Shown one piece after another: positions 1 to 8,916 of a DNA stretch of 64,000 nucleotides. The DNA lies in NCBI RefSeq assembly GCF_000259255.1, contig NC_017737.1, positions 372,001 through 436,000 of the forward strand. Direction: 5' to 3'. The notes below the pieces were generated by a model. That model did not search any database and was not told the origin of the DNA. It saw only the letters and a program-made list of their open reading frames with translations. The position numbers and the translations under genes were made by a program. This stretch comes from Helicobacter cetorum MIT 00-7128 (GTDB taxonomy: Bacteria > Campylobacterota > Campylobacteria > Campylobacterales > Helicobacteraceae). How positions within the stretch are numbered: position 1 is the first letter of the stretch; every line of letters starts with the position of its first letter.

Positions 1-2183
1 AAACAGCACCTAAGACCGAAAAGACTGCAAGCGATACTACTAAAGGCGCTAAAGGTAGTGTAGCAAGTGGTGCAAAAGATAACACCAAGAAAGTTGTTGC
101 TGAGAGTGGTAAAGATAAAGAGAAACCTGCTGTAAAGAAAGATGAAGTTGCAAAAGCCCCTAAAGATGACAAAAAGGGTGCTGAAGTAGCACAACATGAT
201 AAAAGTAGAGCTATAGCTATTACAGAAACTGCCGAGCAACCAAAACTAAGTGTTTCAAGCTTAGAGCAAACTTTTGAAAATGATGTAACCGCATTACAAG
301 GCGCAGAAAACACTCTTTCAACAGCTGTAGGCACAGCAGAAGTGAATGAGGCTAGTAGCGCATTGACTGATTTACAAAAAGCATTAAGCACAGGTTCTGA
401 TGCTCAAAACCCTCTAGCTCTTGCAAGCAGTGTTGAGGCGATTAAAACGGCTATTAAAGGCTTGAATACAGCTACAACCAATATTTCAGCAGATTTAACT
501 AGCGCTCAAAATTTTTTAACTAACCACTATGTGCAAAAAGATTTGGGTGTGGTTAAGACAGATGAGGCTAGTGCTACTCAAGCATTAAATAATGTAGAAA
601 GTGCTTTGAAAGCTCAAAACGAAAGCGAGTCAAAAAGTAAAACAGCTGAAAAATCACATGCTGAAACTAAAGCAATTATTCTTGCTGCTCAATCAGAAAG
701 TAGTAGCACTCTTACTACTGATGAGACTAAGCTTACTAGCGCTGAAAAAGCCCTAAGCACGAGTGAGCAAACACTCTCGCAAGATTTAACTCTTGCTAAA
801 GATTACCAAACCATTGATAGTCTTATTAAGGAATATGCAAGTAGTTTTAGTGGTTTAAAAACAGAGTTTGCAAAGTTTTCTGCTGATAAAGATGGTGGTG
901 CTGTTAAAAATAAGGGTGTAGCAACTGCTTATACAAACTTATCTAATGCAATGACAGCTATTGAGAATGCTTTAAATGGGACAGGTAAAGATAATGGACT
1001 AGATTCTGCTATTGCAAAATTAAAGTCTTATAAAAATGGCGGAACCGCTGCTAGTGCAACTAAGTTTGGCACACAAAAAGCTAGTTTAGCTACTATGATG
1101 ACAGAGTTGCAAAAGAATGAGGCTAACTTCCAAAACTTGGTGAAAGCATTAGAACAAGCTAAAGCTAATTCTATAACTTTGGGTGGCACTAATTATACTT
1201 TGGGTTCTACTGACTTTACAACAAATAATACCGCTCAAAACCTCTCTAACATGCAAACTAACCTTAAAACCTTGCAAGGTAGTTTAGGAACTCTTAATTA
1301 CGCTAATGACCATGCAGTAATGTCAGCTCTAAGCAATGCTTTAGCTATCGTAACAACAGCTAATGATGATTTGAAAAACCCTCAAGTCAATGTCTCTACT
1401 CTAAACCATCAAATGACTGAGGCTAAAGAGGCTATTGCTAATGTGGTTAGTGAAATTAATGCAGCGATTAAAACAGCAGGTGCTAATAGTGATGAGGCAA
1501 CTAATTTAGGAAACGCTTTAAAAATTGTTAGCAATGCTAGTGCAATAGTGAGTCAAGCTAAAAGCAATGTTGTTGCTGTAGCAGCTCAAAAAGGTATTCT
1601 ACCTCAAGTTGCTCTTCCTGCTACTTCTACACAAAGTGTGAGCGGTTCAGCCTATGGTGTAGATGTTCAAATTGGTTATAAATACTTCTTTGGTAAAACA
1701 AAGCATTGGGGTATTAGAGGTTATGCCACTTATGCTTACATGCAATCTAACTTAGGACACACTACTAATATTCAAGGTGCAGGACTAGGAGTAGGACAAG
1801 CAAATAATCACACTTATGGTGCAGGCTTTGATTTCTTATACAACTTCCATGAAAGTCAAGATGGCATTCATACTGCAGGTATTCTACTAGGAACAGAACT
1901 CTTAGGCTCTACTTGGGTCAATCAAGGTCAATCTATTTGGCATGCTAGAATGGAAGAGATTAAAGCCTTAGGTGGAAAAGCTAGTATGAATACAAGCTAT
2001 TTTCAAATTCCTTTAGTGGTAGGTTTTAGAAGCAATTTCTCTAAGCATAGTGGTATTGAACTAGGTCTTAAGATTCCTTTAGTAGTGAATTACTATTTTA
2101 GAAGTAATTATGATGGCTTTGAGCAATCCACATTCTATAAGAATAACATCAAGTTGTATTTCAACTATGTGGTGAATTTTTAA
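1..2183 (+). CDS. Hop-like outer-membrane protein, 5' end missing
   Basis: The reading frame is open from the first bases of the window, so the gene starts outside it and about 727 codons are visible. The first ~70 visible residues are Lys/Ala/Asp-rich and low in complexity. About 470 residues of Ala/Asn/Thr/Leu-rich helical passenger sequence follow. The last ~185 residues, beginning near SAYGVDVQIGYKYFF, are the conserved C-terminal beta-barrel block of Helicobacter Hop/OMP proteins, and the protein ends in the aromatic Phe typical of outer-membrane barrels (NYVVNF). The barrel assignment rests on family knowledge. The passenger resembles adhesin-type Hop proteins, but I cannot name the member. 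The next gene (rlmN) converges on it. Confidence 0.85.
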   Translation, partial: TAPKTEKTASDTTKGAKGSVASGAKDNTKKVVAESGKDKEKPAVKKDEVAKAPKDDKKGAEVAQHDKSRAIAITETAEQPKLSVSSLEQTFENDVTALQGAENTLSTAVGTAEVNEASSALTDLQKALSTGSDAQNPLALASSVEAIKTAIKGLNTATTNISADLTSAQNFLTNHYVQKDLGVVKTDEASATQALNNVESALKAQNESESKSKTAEKSHAETKAIILAAQSESSSTLTTDETKLTSAEKALSTSEQTLSQDLTLAKDYQTIDSLIKEYASSFSGLKTEFAKFSADKDGGAVKNKGVATAYTNLSNAMTAIENALNGTGKDNGLDSAIAKLKSYKNGGTAASATKFGTQKASLATMMTELQKNEANFQNLVKALEQAKANSITLGGTNYTLGSTDFTTNNTAQNLSNMQTNLKTLQGSLGTLNYANDHAVMSALSNALAIVTTANDDLKNPQVNVSTLNHQMTEAKEAIANVVSEINAAIKTAGANSDEATNLGNALKIVSNASAIVSQAKSNVVAVAAQKGILPQVALPATSTQSVSGSAYGVDVQIGYKYFFGKTKHWGIRGYATYAYMQSNLGHTTNIQGAGLGVGQANNHTYGAGFDFLYNFHESQDGIHTAGILLGTELLGSTWVNQGQSIWHARMEEIKALGGKASMNTSYFQIPLVVGFRSNFSKHSGIELGLKIPLVVNYYFRSNYDGFEQSTFYKNNIKLYFNYVVNF

Positions 2184-2520
2184 GCCTTTTAGCTCTCTCT
2201 TTTACTTAAACCTTGAAAGTTTAAACTCTTTAGGGGTTTGAGCTTTCATTTAATCTTTTTTAAATAACTTGAAAGTAGTTCCTATCATTCTAATAAACGG
2301 GTTTGAGCTTTGATGTTTTTAAAAGTTTAAAAGCTTTTATAATTAAATAAGATTGGAAAAAAGTCTAGATTTAAGCAAGTAAAAAAAAGAAACTCTTTTT
2401 TAAGATTAATTTTTTGACTCTGTTTTTTATTATTTATTTTAAAAACACAAAAAGCGTTTTTATTTTTTAGTTATCCATATATAATTAGAACAGAGCCTAA
2501 ATTTTTAAAAGGCAAAAGGC
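2184..2520. other. intergenic, convergent genes
   Basis: This 337-base A+T-rich gap lies between two convergent genes. It holds the weak hairpin described separately and a second copy of the GGGTTTGAGCTTTGATG-like motif near 2298. I see no gene. Confidence 0.6.
2214..2249 (+). terminator. possible terminator after the Hop-like gene
   Basis: An imperfect hairpin begins 30 bases after the stop codon. The outer arms TTGAAAG and CTTTCAT and inner arms AAAC/GTTT are separated by a 3x3 internal loop, and T-rich sequence follows. It is weak as a rho-independent terminator. Confidence 0.4.
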
Positions 2521-3594
2521 TTAAGATTGTTGGTTAAGTTTCTTCTCTCTTAATTGTCCGCAAGCTGCCTCAATATCTAGGGCTTTGGATTCTCTAATAG
2601 TGCATAATAACCCTTTAGAGTTTAAAAAGTCTGCAAAAATTCTAGCGCTCTCTATACTAGGGCGTTGAAACTTGGAGCCCTCATGCGGATTGAATAAAAT
2701 CAAATTCACTTTAGATTTAATGCCATTTAAAAGTTTTAGAAGTTTTTTAGCGCAATCCAGGCTATCGTTTAAATCTTTAATCAAAAGGTATTCAAACATC
2801 ACTCTTTTGCGTTGTTCTAAAGGCCAAAGTCTTACTTCATTCAAAACACATTCAATATTGTATTTTTTATTCAAAGGCATTAAAGATGAGCGGGTTTTAT
2901 CATCTACAGCGTGTAAAGATATGGCTAATTGCACGCCTAGATTCTTACTCGCTAACACAGGAATTTTATCGGCTACGCCACTAGTAGAAATCGTGATTCT
3001 CTTAGGTGAAATTTGTAAGCCGACCTTAAAAATCTCAATTGCTTTACACACTTCATCTAAGTTATTCAAAGGCTCACCCATTCCCATAAAGACAATGTTA
3101 AGCGCTTTTTCAATAGGTAAGTTATTGTCTTCTTTAATGAGTAGGGCTTGTTGGATAATTTCACTTGCTTTTAAGTTTCTTGCAAAACCGCCTTTTTGAG
3201 TGAAACAAAATGTACAGCCTACTTGACAGCCTACTTGACAAGACACGCATACGGTGTATTTTTCCCCTTCTAGTATGGCACCAGACTCTTCATCAATCTT
3301 TTTATCTTTCATCTTTAAAAGCACTGCTTCAAAAGTATGACCATCTATTAAAGACTTAAAAAGATATTTTTTAGAACCATCAATGCTCTTACTAACATGC
3401 GTGATTTCTATAGTGCGTAAGATAAATTCTTGTTCCAAATAAGCGATAAAATCTTTTGAAAAATTATTTTGCATGTCCTTAAAGCTTGTTTTATACTTCG
3501 CATAGAGCCACAAATAGAGTTGTTTAGCCCTAAAACTTGGTTTTAAAAGTTGGCTTAATTCATCTAAAGTAAAATCATAAATGCTAGGTTTCAT
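2521..3594 (-). CDS. rlmN: 23S rRNA/tRNA adenine-C2 methyltransferase RlmN
   Basis: Radical SAM methyltransferase that makes 2-methyladenosine at A2503 of 23S rRNA and A37 of some tRNAs. The protein is 357 residues, normal for the family. The 4Fe-4S-binding CxxxCxxC motif is CQVGCTFC at residues 123-130. The glycine-rich GMGEPL SAM-binding motif follows near residue 170. The C-terminal AACGQL contains the conserved methyl-carrying Cys. It is the last gene of a minus-strand cluster kdsD-rlmN and its start overlaps the end of kdsD by 11 bases, which suggests translational coupling. The same gene order is known in H. pylori. Confidence 0.95.
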   Translation of the reverse strand: MKPSIYDFTLDELSQLLKPSFRAKQLYLWLYAKYKTSFKDMQNNFSKDFIAYLEQEFILRTIEITHVSKSIDGSKKYLFKSLIDGHTFEAVLLKMKDKKIDEESGAILEGEKYTVCVSCQVGCQVGCTFCFTQKGGFARNLKASEIIQQALLIKEDNNLPIEKALNIVFMGMGEPLNNLDEVCKAIEIFKVGLQISPKRITISTSGVADKIPVLASKNLGVQLAISLHAVDDKTRSSLMPLNKKYNIECVLNEVRLWPLEQRKRVMFEYLLIKDLNDSLDCAKKLLKLLNGIKSKVNLILFNPHEGSKFQRPSIESARIFADFLNSKGLLCTIRESKALDIEAACGQLREKKLNQQS

Positions 3595-4579
3595 TAGATA
3601 ACCCTAATTCTAAAAGTTGGTGTAAGTGTAAGACCCCTAAAACTTTATTTTGAGTATCCACACACACTAAAAGCTGGATTTTATGGTGCTCTAAAAATTC
3701 TAACGCCTCTAAAATAAGGGCGTCTAAATTGTTAAAGCTTTTAGGTTTTAGAGTGGCAAAATGCTTGACTTCACTATCTAAACTAAGCCCCTTTAATAAC
3801 GCTCTACGCACATCGCCATCGCTTAATACCCCTACAAGCTCGTTATTTTCATTGACTAAAATCGCACTACCCAAGCGTTTTTCGCTCATTTCTATGAGCG
3901 CATTTTTAAAGCTTGTGTTGGGCGTTATTAAAGGAAGATTGGTGGTTTGCAATAAATCTTTGACTTTCACAAAAAGCTTTTTGCCTAAAAGCCCGCCAGG
4001 ATGAAAGGACGCAAAATCTTCTTTGCTAAAATTCTTTGCTTGCATTAAACATGCCATTAAAGCATCGCCTAGTGCAAGGGTGAGTGTGGTGGAAGTTGTA
4101 GGGGCGGTATTGATTGGGCAAGCCTCTTTATCAATTTTTAGGCTCAAATAATAATCGCCTAGTTTAGAGAGCGAGCTAGTAGGGCTTTTAGTCATGGTGA
4201 TGATTTTATAGCTCAAGCGTTTTAGGTGTGAAAAAACACTTAATAATTCTTGAGATTCCCCCCCATAACTAATCATTAGAATAATATCGTTTTTATCTAC
4301 CAAGCCTAAGTCCCCATGCATAGCCTCTGTTGGGTGTAAAAAAGCGCTTTTATTGCCGGTGCTTAGCATGGACGCCACAATTTTTTGAGCGACTAAGGCA
4401 CTTTTGCCTACGCCCACAACAACAAGCTTGCCACCCCTTTTTTGGCTCTCTAAAATAAGCTTGATGATTTTTTCTAAATCATTAGAAGTTTGAAATTGCC
4501 TTGTGCTTTCTAAAAGTGCATGTGCCTCATCTTGTAAAACTTGTTGGGCAATGGCATTAAAATTAAGATGCGTGGACAT
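3584..4579 (-). CDS. kdsD: D-arabinose-5-phosphate isomerase (KdsD/KpsF)
   Basis: Interconverts ribulose-5-phosphate and arabinose-5-phosphate, the first step of KDO synthesis for lipopolysaccharide. The protein has an N-terminal sugar isomerase (SIS) domain, with [18 protein letters not shown] near residue 55, and two C-terminal CBS domains ([17 protein letters not shown] and the terminal block). I chose the internal ATG at 4579 (MSTHLNF), giving 331 residues. The longer frame back to 4645 adds 22 residues that do not look like the family and lie inside rnj. The overlap with rnj is then 17 bases. No strong Shine-Dalgarno is visible, which is consistent with coupling to rnj. Confidence 0.92.
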   Translation of the reverse strand: MSTHLNFNAIAQQVLQDEAHALLESTRQFQTSNDLEKIIKLILESQKRGGKLVVVGVGKSALVAQKIVASMLSTGNKSAFLHPTEAMHGDLGLVDKNDIILMISYGGESQELLSVFSHLKRLSYKIITMTKSPTSSLSKLGDYYLSLKIDKEACPINTAPTTSTTLTLALGDALMACLMQAKNFSKEDFASFHPGGLLGKKLFVKVKDLLQTTNLPLITPNTSFKNALIEMSEKRLGSAILVNENNELVGVLSDGDVRRALLKGLSLDSEVKHFATLKPKSFNNLDALILEALEFLEHHKIQLLVCVDTQNKVLGVLHLHQLLELGLSNET

Positions 4580-6668
4580 GACAAATAATGGCTGGATATT
4601 TTCTAAACTTCTTAAACAACGATTTTCTAATGAAATTACGCACACAATCTTCTAATTTCTTAGGGTGGCTAAAGATTTCAGCATTACTAGATTTTAATAG
4701 CATTTCTAAGCCCCCTTGAATTTCTTTAGTCAAATTCTTTTCATCTTTAAAGCTTACAAGTCCTAGGCTAGAAAATTGAGAGCTTTCCAAAAGGGCTTGT
4801 TTGTTTTTATTGATAAAAAGCGTGGCAAAAAACGCCCCTACACTAGCGACTTCTTCTCTTTGTTGCACGATATTAGTGTCAATGCTTAGGCTACTTTGAT
4901 TGTCAATATAGCTTTTCCCACTCTTAATGGTGCCGACTTTTCTAATGAAATTAGGGCTTACTTCTACTTGGTCGCCATCTTCCATTAAATAGATATTTTT
5001 TTCAGGCACTCCGCAAGCTATAGCGGTTTGTTTGTGGCGTGCGACATGGTTATACTCCCCATGCACAGGCAAGAAAAACTTGGGCTTAATAAGTCTTAGC
5101 ATAAGCTTTTGTTCTTCTTGAGCGGCATGCCCGCTTACATGGATATTATTAAACTCTTGGTAAGCCACTTTGGCCTCTTTTTTCATTAAGAAATTCAACA
5201 CCGCTGAAACACTTGCCTCATTACCCGGAATGGCTTTAGCTGAAATAATGATTAAATCGCTTGGTTTGATAGAAATATGGCGATGCTCATCAGTAGCCAT
5301 GCGATATAAAGCGCTCATGGTTTCGCCTTGTGAACCGGTGGTTACGATTAAAACTTCATTATCAGGGTATTGCGCCACTTCATTAGCCTCAATGAAGGAC
5401 TGATAGGGCAAATGGATATAGCCTAGCTCTCTAGCAATGTCTAGGTTTTTTTCCATGGAGCGACCGATTACGGCGATTTTTCGGTTGTATTTAATGCCAT
5501 ATTGTATGGCTTGATACACCCTATGGATATTGCTAGAGAAAGTGCTCATAATCACTCTTCCTTGTGCTTCTTTAAAAAGGGCGTCAAAGGTAGGGGCTAT
5601 GGTGCTTTCACTTGGGGTGGTGCCAGCTTTATGAGAGTTGGTAGAATCGCTTAATAAAAGCATGACCCCCCTTTCACCATAATGAGCTAGGCGATACAAA
5701 TCAGTGGGTAAGTTATCTACAGGAGTGTGGTCAATCTTAAAATCGCCGGTATGAATAATCGTGCCTGCTTTAGTTTGAATGGCTAACGCACTACTATCAA
5801 TGATAGAGTGCGTGATATGAATCCATTCAATAATAAATTCGCCAATGCTAATAGGACAGCGTTTTTCAATGATTTTAAAATACGAGCGGTATTTTTTCAA
5901 GCCATGTTCATCAAACTTGCTTCCAATAAGACCTAAACTTAGGGGTGTGCCATAAAGGGGGAATTGCAATTCTTTGAATAAATAAGGCGTTGCTCCTATG
6001 TGGTCTTCATGGGCATGGGTGATGATAATACCAGCGATTTTGTCCTTGATTTGGTGCAGATAAGAAAAATCTGGGATTAAAATATCCACGCCAAATAGCC
6101 CTTCTTTAGGAAAGCTCATGCCCACATCAATCACAATAGCACTTTTTGGGGTTTCAATGACCATCATATTGCCCCCAATTTCGCCCAAGCCCCCCAAAGG
6201 CGTGATTTTAACGCTTGCTTTAGAGTTTAAATTCATCTTATAATGCGGATTTAAGTGTTCCACTTGAATTTTATTATTAGCCTCAACGCCTTTTTTTAGT
6301 TCTTTATGAAAGCCTAAAGTTCCTCTCTCATTCACATGTAAAATCTCTGTTACGCCCTCTACTTTGTTTTTATCCAGCTCTTCTTTAGCGTAATTTCTTG
6401 TTTTTTGTGGAGCATTTTTGGGTTTGTTGTGGTTAGGGTTATTTGACCTTTCTTTTTTATTGTGGTTGTTTGCATGCTCTTTTTTATGGGGTTTTTGATT
6501 GTGGTTATTCTCATCTTTGTTTTGCGCATTTTCTTTAAAGCGTTTTTTGCGGTTAGCAAAACGATTGAATGCCCCAACTCTAGGCTCGTTATGATTAGAA
6601 TTGGGTTGATTGTGGTTGTATGAGTGCTCATTATTCTCATAATTGTTATGCTCGTTATTCTCTTGCAT
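4563..6668 (-). CDS. rnj: ribonuclease J
   Basis: Metallo-beta-lactamase/beta-CASP ribonuclease, the main mRNA-decay nuclease of Helicobacter, where it works with the helicase RhpA. The catalytic metal motif THAHEDH is at residues 217-223, and the beta-CASP region and LPVHGEY metal-binding motif follow. At 701 residues it is longer than the usual ~560. The excess is an N-terminal extension of ~130 residues that is strongly Asn/His/Lys-rich (NNHNQKPHKKEHANNHNKK) and probably disordered. Such an extension is known in H. pylori RNase J. The base composition of this extension echoes the Asn-rich small gene at 8028. It lies downstream of ksgA and overlaps kdsD. Confidence 0.95.
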   Translation of the reverse strand: MQENNEHNNYENNEHSYNHNQPNSNHNEPRVGAFNRFANRKKRFKENAQNKDENNHNQKPHKKEHANNHNKKERSNNPNHNKPKNAPQKTRNYAKEELDKNKVEGVTEILHVNERGTLGFHKELKKGVEANNKIQVEHLNPHYKMNLNSKASVKITPLGGLGEIGGNMMVIETPKSAIVIDVGMSFPKEGLFGVDILIPDFSYLHQIKDKIAGIIITHAHEDHIGATPYLFKELQFPLYGTPLSLGLIGSKFDEHGLKKYRSYFKIIEKRCPISIGEFIIEWIHITHSIIDSSALAIQTKAGTIIHTGDFKIDHTPVDNLPTDLYRLAHYGERGVMLLLSDSTNSHKAGTTPSESTIAPTFDALFKEAQGRVIMSTFSSNIHRVYQAIQYGIKYNRKIAVIGRSMEKNLDIARELGYIHLPYQSFIEANEVAQYPDNEVLIVTTGSQGETMSALYRMATDEHRHISIKPSDLIIISAKAIPGNEASVSAVLNFLMKKEAKVAYQEFNNIHVSGHAAQEEQKLMLRLIKPKFFLPVHGEYNHVARHKQTAIACGVPEKNIYLMEDGDQVEVSPNFIRKVGTIKSGKSYIDNQSSLSIDTNIVQQREEVASVGAFFATLFINKNKQALLESSQFSSLGLVSFKDEKNLTKEIQGGLEMLLKSSNAEIFSHPKKLEDCVRNFIRKSLFKKFRKYPAIICHVHAS

Positions 6669-6718
6669 TGGGTTCTTCCTTTACTATATTTATTTATCCT
6701 TTTATAAAAAGGTAATAT

Positions 6719-7549
6719 CTAATCCAAAATAAAATCTAAGAGCTTGAGATAATCTCTAATCTCAGATGCCCTTATGCTATGGGGTTGTCCCTCTAGTTCT
6801 AAAAATTCTAACACCTTAGCAAGCTTTTCTTGATAAGAAACGCTTTTTTTAAGATTGTTTGAAAGCGTCTTTCTAGGGGCTATGAAACAAGCTTTCAAAA
6901 AATCTTCTAATCTGTCAAAGCCAAGTGTTAACGCCTTGTCAAAATCCATTTTTTCTAAGACACCCTTTTGCCCTAAACAAGCTAATGTGTCTTCTTTAGA
7001 ACGCTCTTTAATGACTTGAAACACGCTAGAAAACACCTTAGGTGGCGGACTAAACGCACTAGGTGGCACATCAAATAAAAGAGTGGCATTCCCTATAGCA
7101 CCAGCTAGAACACTTAAGGCGTTTTGAGTGTTTTCTTTGGCACAAAACTTTAACGCTACTTCTTTTTGTGTCATCACTAATAAACCCCTACACTTAGGGT
7201 CTTTAAGAGCATTTAATACAAGCCTAGTAGCGATGTAATAAGGCAAATTAGAGACTAAAAAATAAGGCTCTTGCTCGTTTAAAAAAAGCGCATCTTGAGA
7301 CACAAGCTCCAAAGCAAAGCGCCTTTTCTCTCTCTCAAGCCTTGCTCGTATGCGCTCACACAGCTCGTTATCTATTTCATAAGTCTTTAGCGGATACAAA
7401 TCTAACAACTTGCAAGTCAAATCGCCTAGCCCCACTCCAATTTCAATTAAATTCACTTGGTCTAATGGGGGCAAAGCGCTTACAATCTGGTCTAAAAACG
7501 ACTCATCTGTTAAAAAATGCTGTCCTAAGGACTTCTTGGCTACAACCAT
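6719..7549 (-). CDS. ksgA: 16S rRNA dimethyladenosine transferase KsgA/RsmA
   Basis: Dimethylates the two adjacent adenines in the 3' terminal hairpin of 16S rRNA during 30S maturation. The 276-residue protein opens with KKSLGQHFL, the family's N-terminal signature. It has SAM motif I (LIEIGVGLGDLT) near residue 35 and the catalytic NLPYY motif near residue 99. The C-terminal helical domain ends near the stop. It is the first gene of the minus-strand cluster ksgA-rnj-kdsD-rlmN. A 478-base divergent region separates it from the Asn-repeat gene. Confidence 0.95.
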   Translation of the reverse strand: MVVAKKSLGQHFLTDESFLDQIVSALPPLDQVNLIEIGVGLGDLTCKLLDLYPLKTYEIDNELCERIRARLEREKRRFALELVSQDALFLNEQEPYFLVSNLPYYIATRLVLNALKDPKCRGLLVMTQKEVALKFCAKENTQNALSVLAGAIGNATLLFDVPPSAFSPPPKVFSSVFQVIKERSKEDTLACLGQKGVLEKMDFDKALTLGFDRLEDFLKACFIAPRKTLSNNLKKSVSYQEKLAKVLEFLELEGQPHSIRASEIRDYLKLLDFILD

Positions 7550-7765
7550 AAGAGTTGATTCCTACTCCAACTATTATACTTAAAAAGCACTTGCCTTAGT
7601 AGCTTTGTGCTTTAAAAGTTTTGTATATGAAAGGCATTATAGCTTTTTTATCTTAAATTGAACGCTTTTTGTGAAAGTGGCAAAAAACTCTAATACTAAT
7701 AATTGATAATATAGATAGTGCAAATTCAAAGATTTTTAAAAAGATAGATAAAAACTTGATTTTGT

Positions 7766-7796
7766 TTAACAATTAATGGTTCTTGTGGCTTATATT
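7766..7796 (+). promoter_or_regulatory. promoter-like element shared with hpn
   Basis: TTAACAATT, then GGTT, then TTGTGGCTTA and a possible -10 TATATT (7791-7796). The hpn upstream region repeats TTAACAATT, GGTT and TTGTGGCTTA in the same order with a TAGAAT -10 at 8432-8437. The conservation is seen directly; the promoter function and any nickel (NikR) control are inference. Confidence 0.5.
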
Positions 7797-7802
7797 AACA
7801 AT

Positions 7803-7832
7803 CCAACTACTTAGATATATCTAAGTAGTTGG
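7803..7832. promoter_or_regulatory. perfect 30-base palindrome
   Basis: CCAACTACTTAGATA is followed immediately by its exact reverse complement, centred between 7817 and 7818. If transcription starts about 7 bases after the TATATT box, the palindrome would form a hairpin at the extreme 5' end of the transcript. It could equally be an operator for a dimeric regulator. Confidence 0.6.
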
Positions 7833-8027
7833 GGCAACTCAAGCAAGAGATGTTATGCTAGGTAACTAGCAAGCAGAAAGTTGCTAAGTTTGGTATGTAG
7901 CGTTATTACTACCACAATTTTCTAACGCAAACATTGAGACTTGGTTTTGACAAGCTTTGAGTAGCAGGTAGCAAAATTAGGTTGAGCGAAAGCTCTAAAA
8001 ATACAAATTTCAATTAAAGGAGACACC

Positions 8028-8165
8028 ATGTCTAACAATAACAACCACAACCACAATGCGCAAAACAACAACAATAACAACGCTTGCAACCATAACAACA
8101 ACAATGCGAAAAATAATAACAACAACAATGCGCAAAACAACAATAACAATAATGCTAAAAATTAA
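8028..8165 (+). CDS. Asn-rich octapeptide-repeat small protein (possible Hpn-like counterpart)
   Basis: A 45-residue open frame sits behind a strong ribosome-binding site (AAAGGAGACACC then ATG), almost identical to the one of hpn (AAAGGAGACATC). After MSNNNNHNHN it consists of octapeptide repeats of the form A-(Q/C/K)-N-(N/H)-NNNN at residues 11-18, 19-26, 27-34 and 35-42, ending AKN. Only three His and one Cys are present, so high metal capacity like that of Hpn is not obvious. In H. pylori this position, next to ksgA, holds the Gln/His-rich Hpn-like protein. The gene is therefore probably a diverged or replaced Hpn-like gene, an inference from position and control signals. Confidence 0.7.
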   Translation: MSNNNNHNHNAQNNNNNNACNHNNNNAKNNNNNNAQNNNNNNAKN

Positions 8166-8175
8166 GTTATTGTAA

Positions 8176-8200
8176 GGCTTAGGGGGCAAAGCCACTTTTT
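8176..8200 (+). terminator. terminator after the Asn-repeat gene
   Basis: A short hairpin GGCTT(8176-8180)/AAGCC(8189-8193) begins 10 bases after the stop and is followed by ACTTTTTATT. It is compact but has a T-run. Confidence 0.5.
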
Positions 8201-8405
8201 ATTGGCTCTTGCTCTCTTATAGTGGTCAATGGCTATTTCAGCCTTTGGCTATTAAGTTTCTCCACTAAAAAACTTCTTGGTATGATAACCACAATCTAAA
8301 ATTTAGCTTGAATGCGTTCTATTATATTTTAGCCTTGGATTAGGGGCAATTTTATGTAGGTTTTGCTTATAAAATGCTTGAAAGTTAATGAATAAAATTC
8401 AAAAG

Positions 8406-8437
8406 TTAACAATTGGTTGACTTTTGTGGCTTAGAAT
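8406..8437 (+). promoter_or_regulatory. hpn promoter-like element
   Basis: TTAACAATTGGTT, TTGTGGCTTA and a TAGAAT -10 candidate lie 57-88 bases upstream of the hpn ATG. They match the element upstream of the Asn-repeat gene in sequence and order. Confidence 0.5.
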
Positions 8438-8493
8438 CAAGGTCTAGCAAATAAGAATTGCTAGTATTAAAATTTTAAAATAAAGGAGACATC

Positions 8494-8676
8494 ATGGCAC
8501 ACCATGAACATCACGGCGAACACCACCATCATCATCAACACCATCATCATCACCACTATCATGGCGGTGAACATCACCACCACCACCACCACTATTCAGG
8601 TGGCGAAGAGCATCATGGAGAGCATCACGAAGAGGGTTGCTGTCATGGTCATCACGGACATCACGAAGAAGATTAA
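8494..8676 (+). CDS. hpn: histidine-rich nickel-binding protein Hpn
   Basis: Small cytoplasmic metal-storage protein that binds nickel (and zinc or bismuth) and buffers nickel for urease and hydrogenase in gastric Helicobacter. The 60-residue sequence is about half His. It shows the family hallmarks MAHHE at the start, YHGGEHHHHHH in the middle and the paired-Cys metal site EEGCCHGHH at the end. H. pylori Hpn has two CC pairs; only one is present here. A strong ribosome-binding site AAAGGAG lies 6 bases upstream of the ATG. The preceding Asn-repeat gene shares its upstream element, and a good terminator follows. Confidence 0.93.
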   Translation: MAHHEHHGEHHHHHQHHHHHHYHGGEHHHHHHHYSGGEEHHGEHHEEGCCHGHHGHHEED

Positions 8677-8687
8677 GTCCGTGTGGG

Positions 8688-8724
8688 CTAGGGGTAACTC
8701 CAATGGGGTTGTCCCTAGTTTTTG
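8688..8724 (+). terminator. rho-independent terminator of hpn
   Basis: The hairpin arms CTAGGG/CCCTAG and AACTCC/GGGGTT are nearly perfect, the loop is short, and TTTTTGG follows. It starts 12 bases after the hpn stop. Confidence 0.75.
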
Positions 8725-8916
8725 GTTAGTGCAATCCTTGTTAAAAATTTAGTCAAATAGATTAAACTCTCTCAAAACGCTATTTTTTAAATAATTTCAT
8801 AGATTATACAGATATATAAAGAGTAATTTTTTAATCAAGTCGTATGGTCAAAGTTTCTTAGTTTAAGTTTAAGTTTGCTATCATATTTCAAACCATATTT
8901 TAAATAGGAAAAAGAT

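Larger units (their letters stand above)
7550..8027. other. divergent control region of ksgA and the Asn-repeat gene
   Basis: This 478-base region has no gene. It holds the promoter-like element at 7766-7796 shared with hpn and a perfect 30-base palindrome at 7803-7832. A long leader of about 195 bases after the palindrome leads to the strong ribosome-binding site AAAGGAG at 8016-8022. Several short repeats (CTAGGTAACTAG, AGCAAGCAG, GTTGCTAAG) suggest a structured leader RNA. Confidence 0.55.
8166..8493. other. intergenic region before hpn
   Basis: This 328-base stretch carries the terminator hairpin and repeated TGGCTATT motifs near 8230-8255. The hpn promoter-like element at 8406-8437 and the AAAGGAG ribosome-binding site near 8482 lie at its right end. 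I see no other gene. Confidence 0.55.

Noticed and set aside
7922-8195. Long hydrophobic reading frames opposite the Asn-repeat gene
   Set aside because: They are the antisense of AAC/AAT codons, giving artificial Val/Ile/Leu runs; the plus-strand gene has the ribosome-binding site.
8504-8752. Thr/Ile-rich frame overlapping hpn
   Set aside because: It is the shifted reading of His codons (CAC to ACC/ATC); Hpn itself matches a known family.
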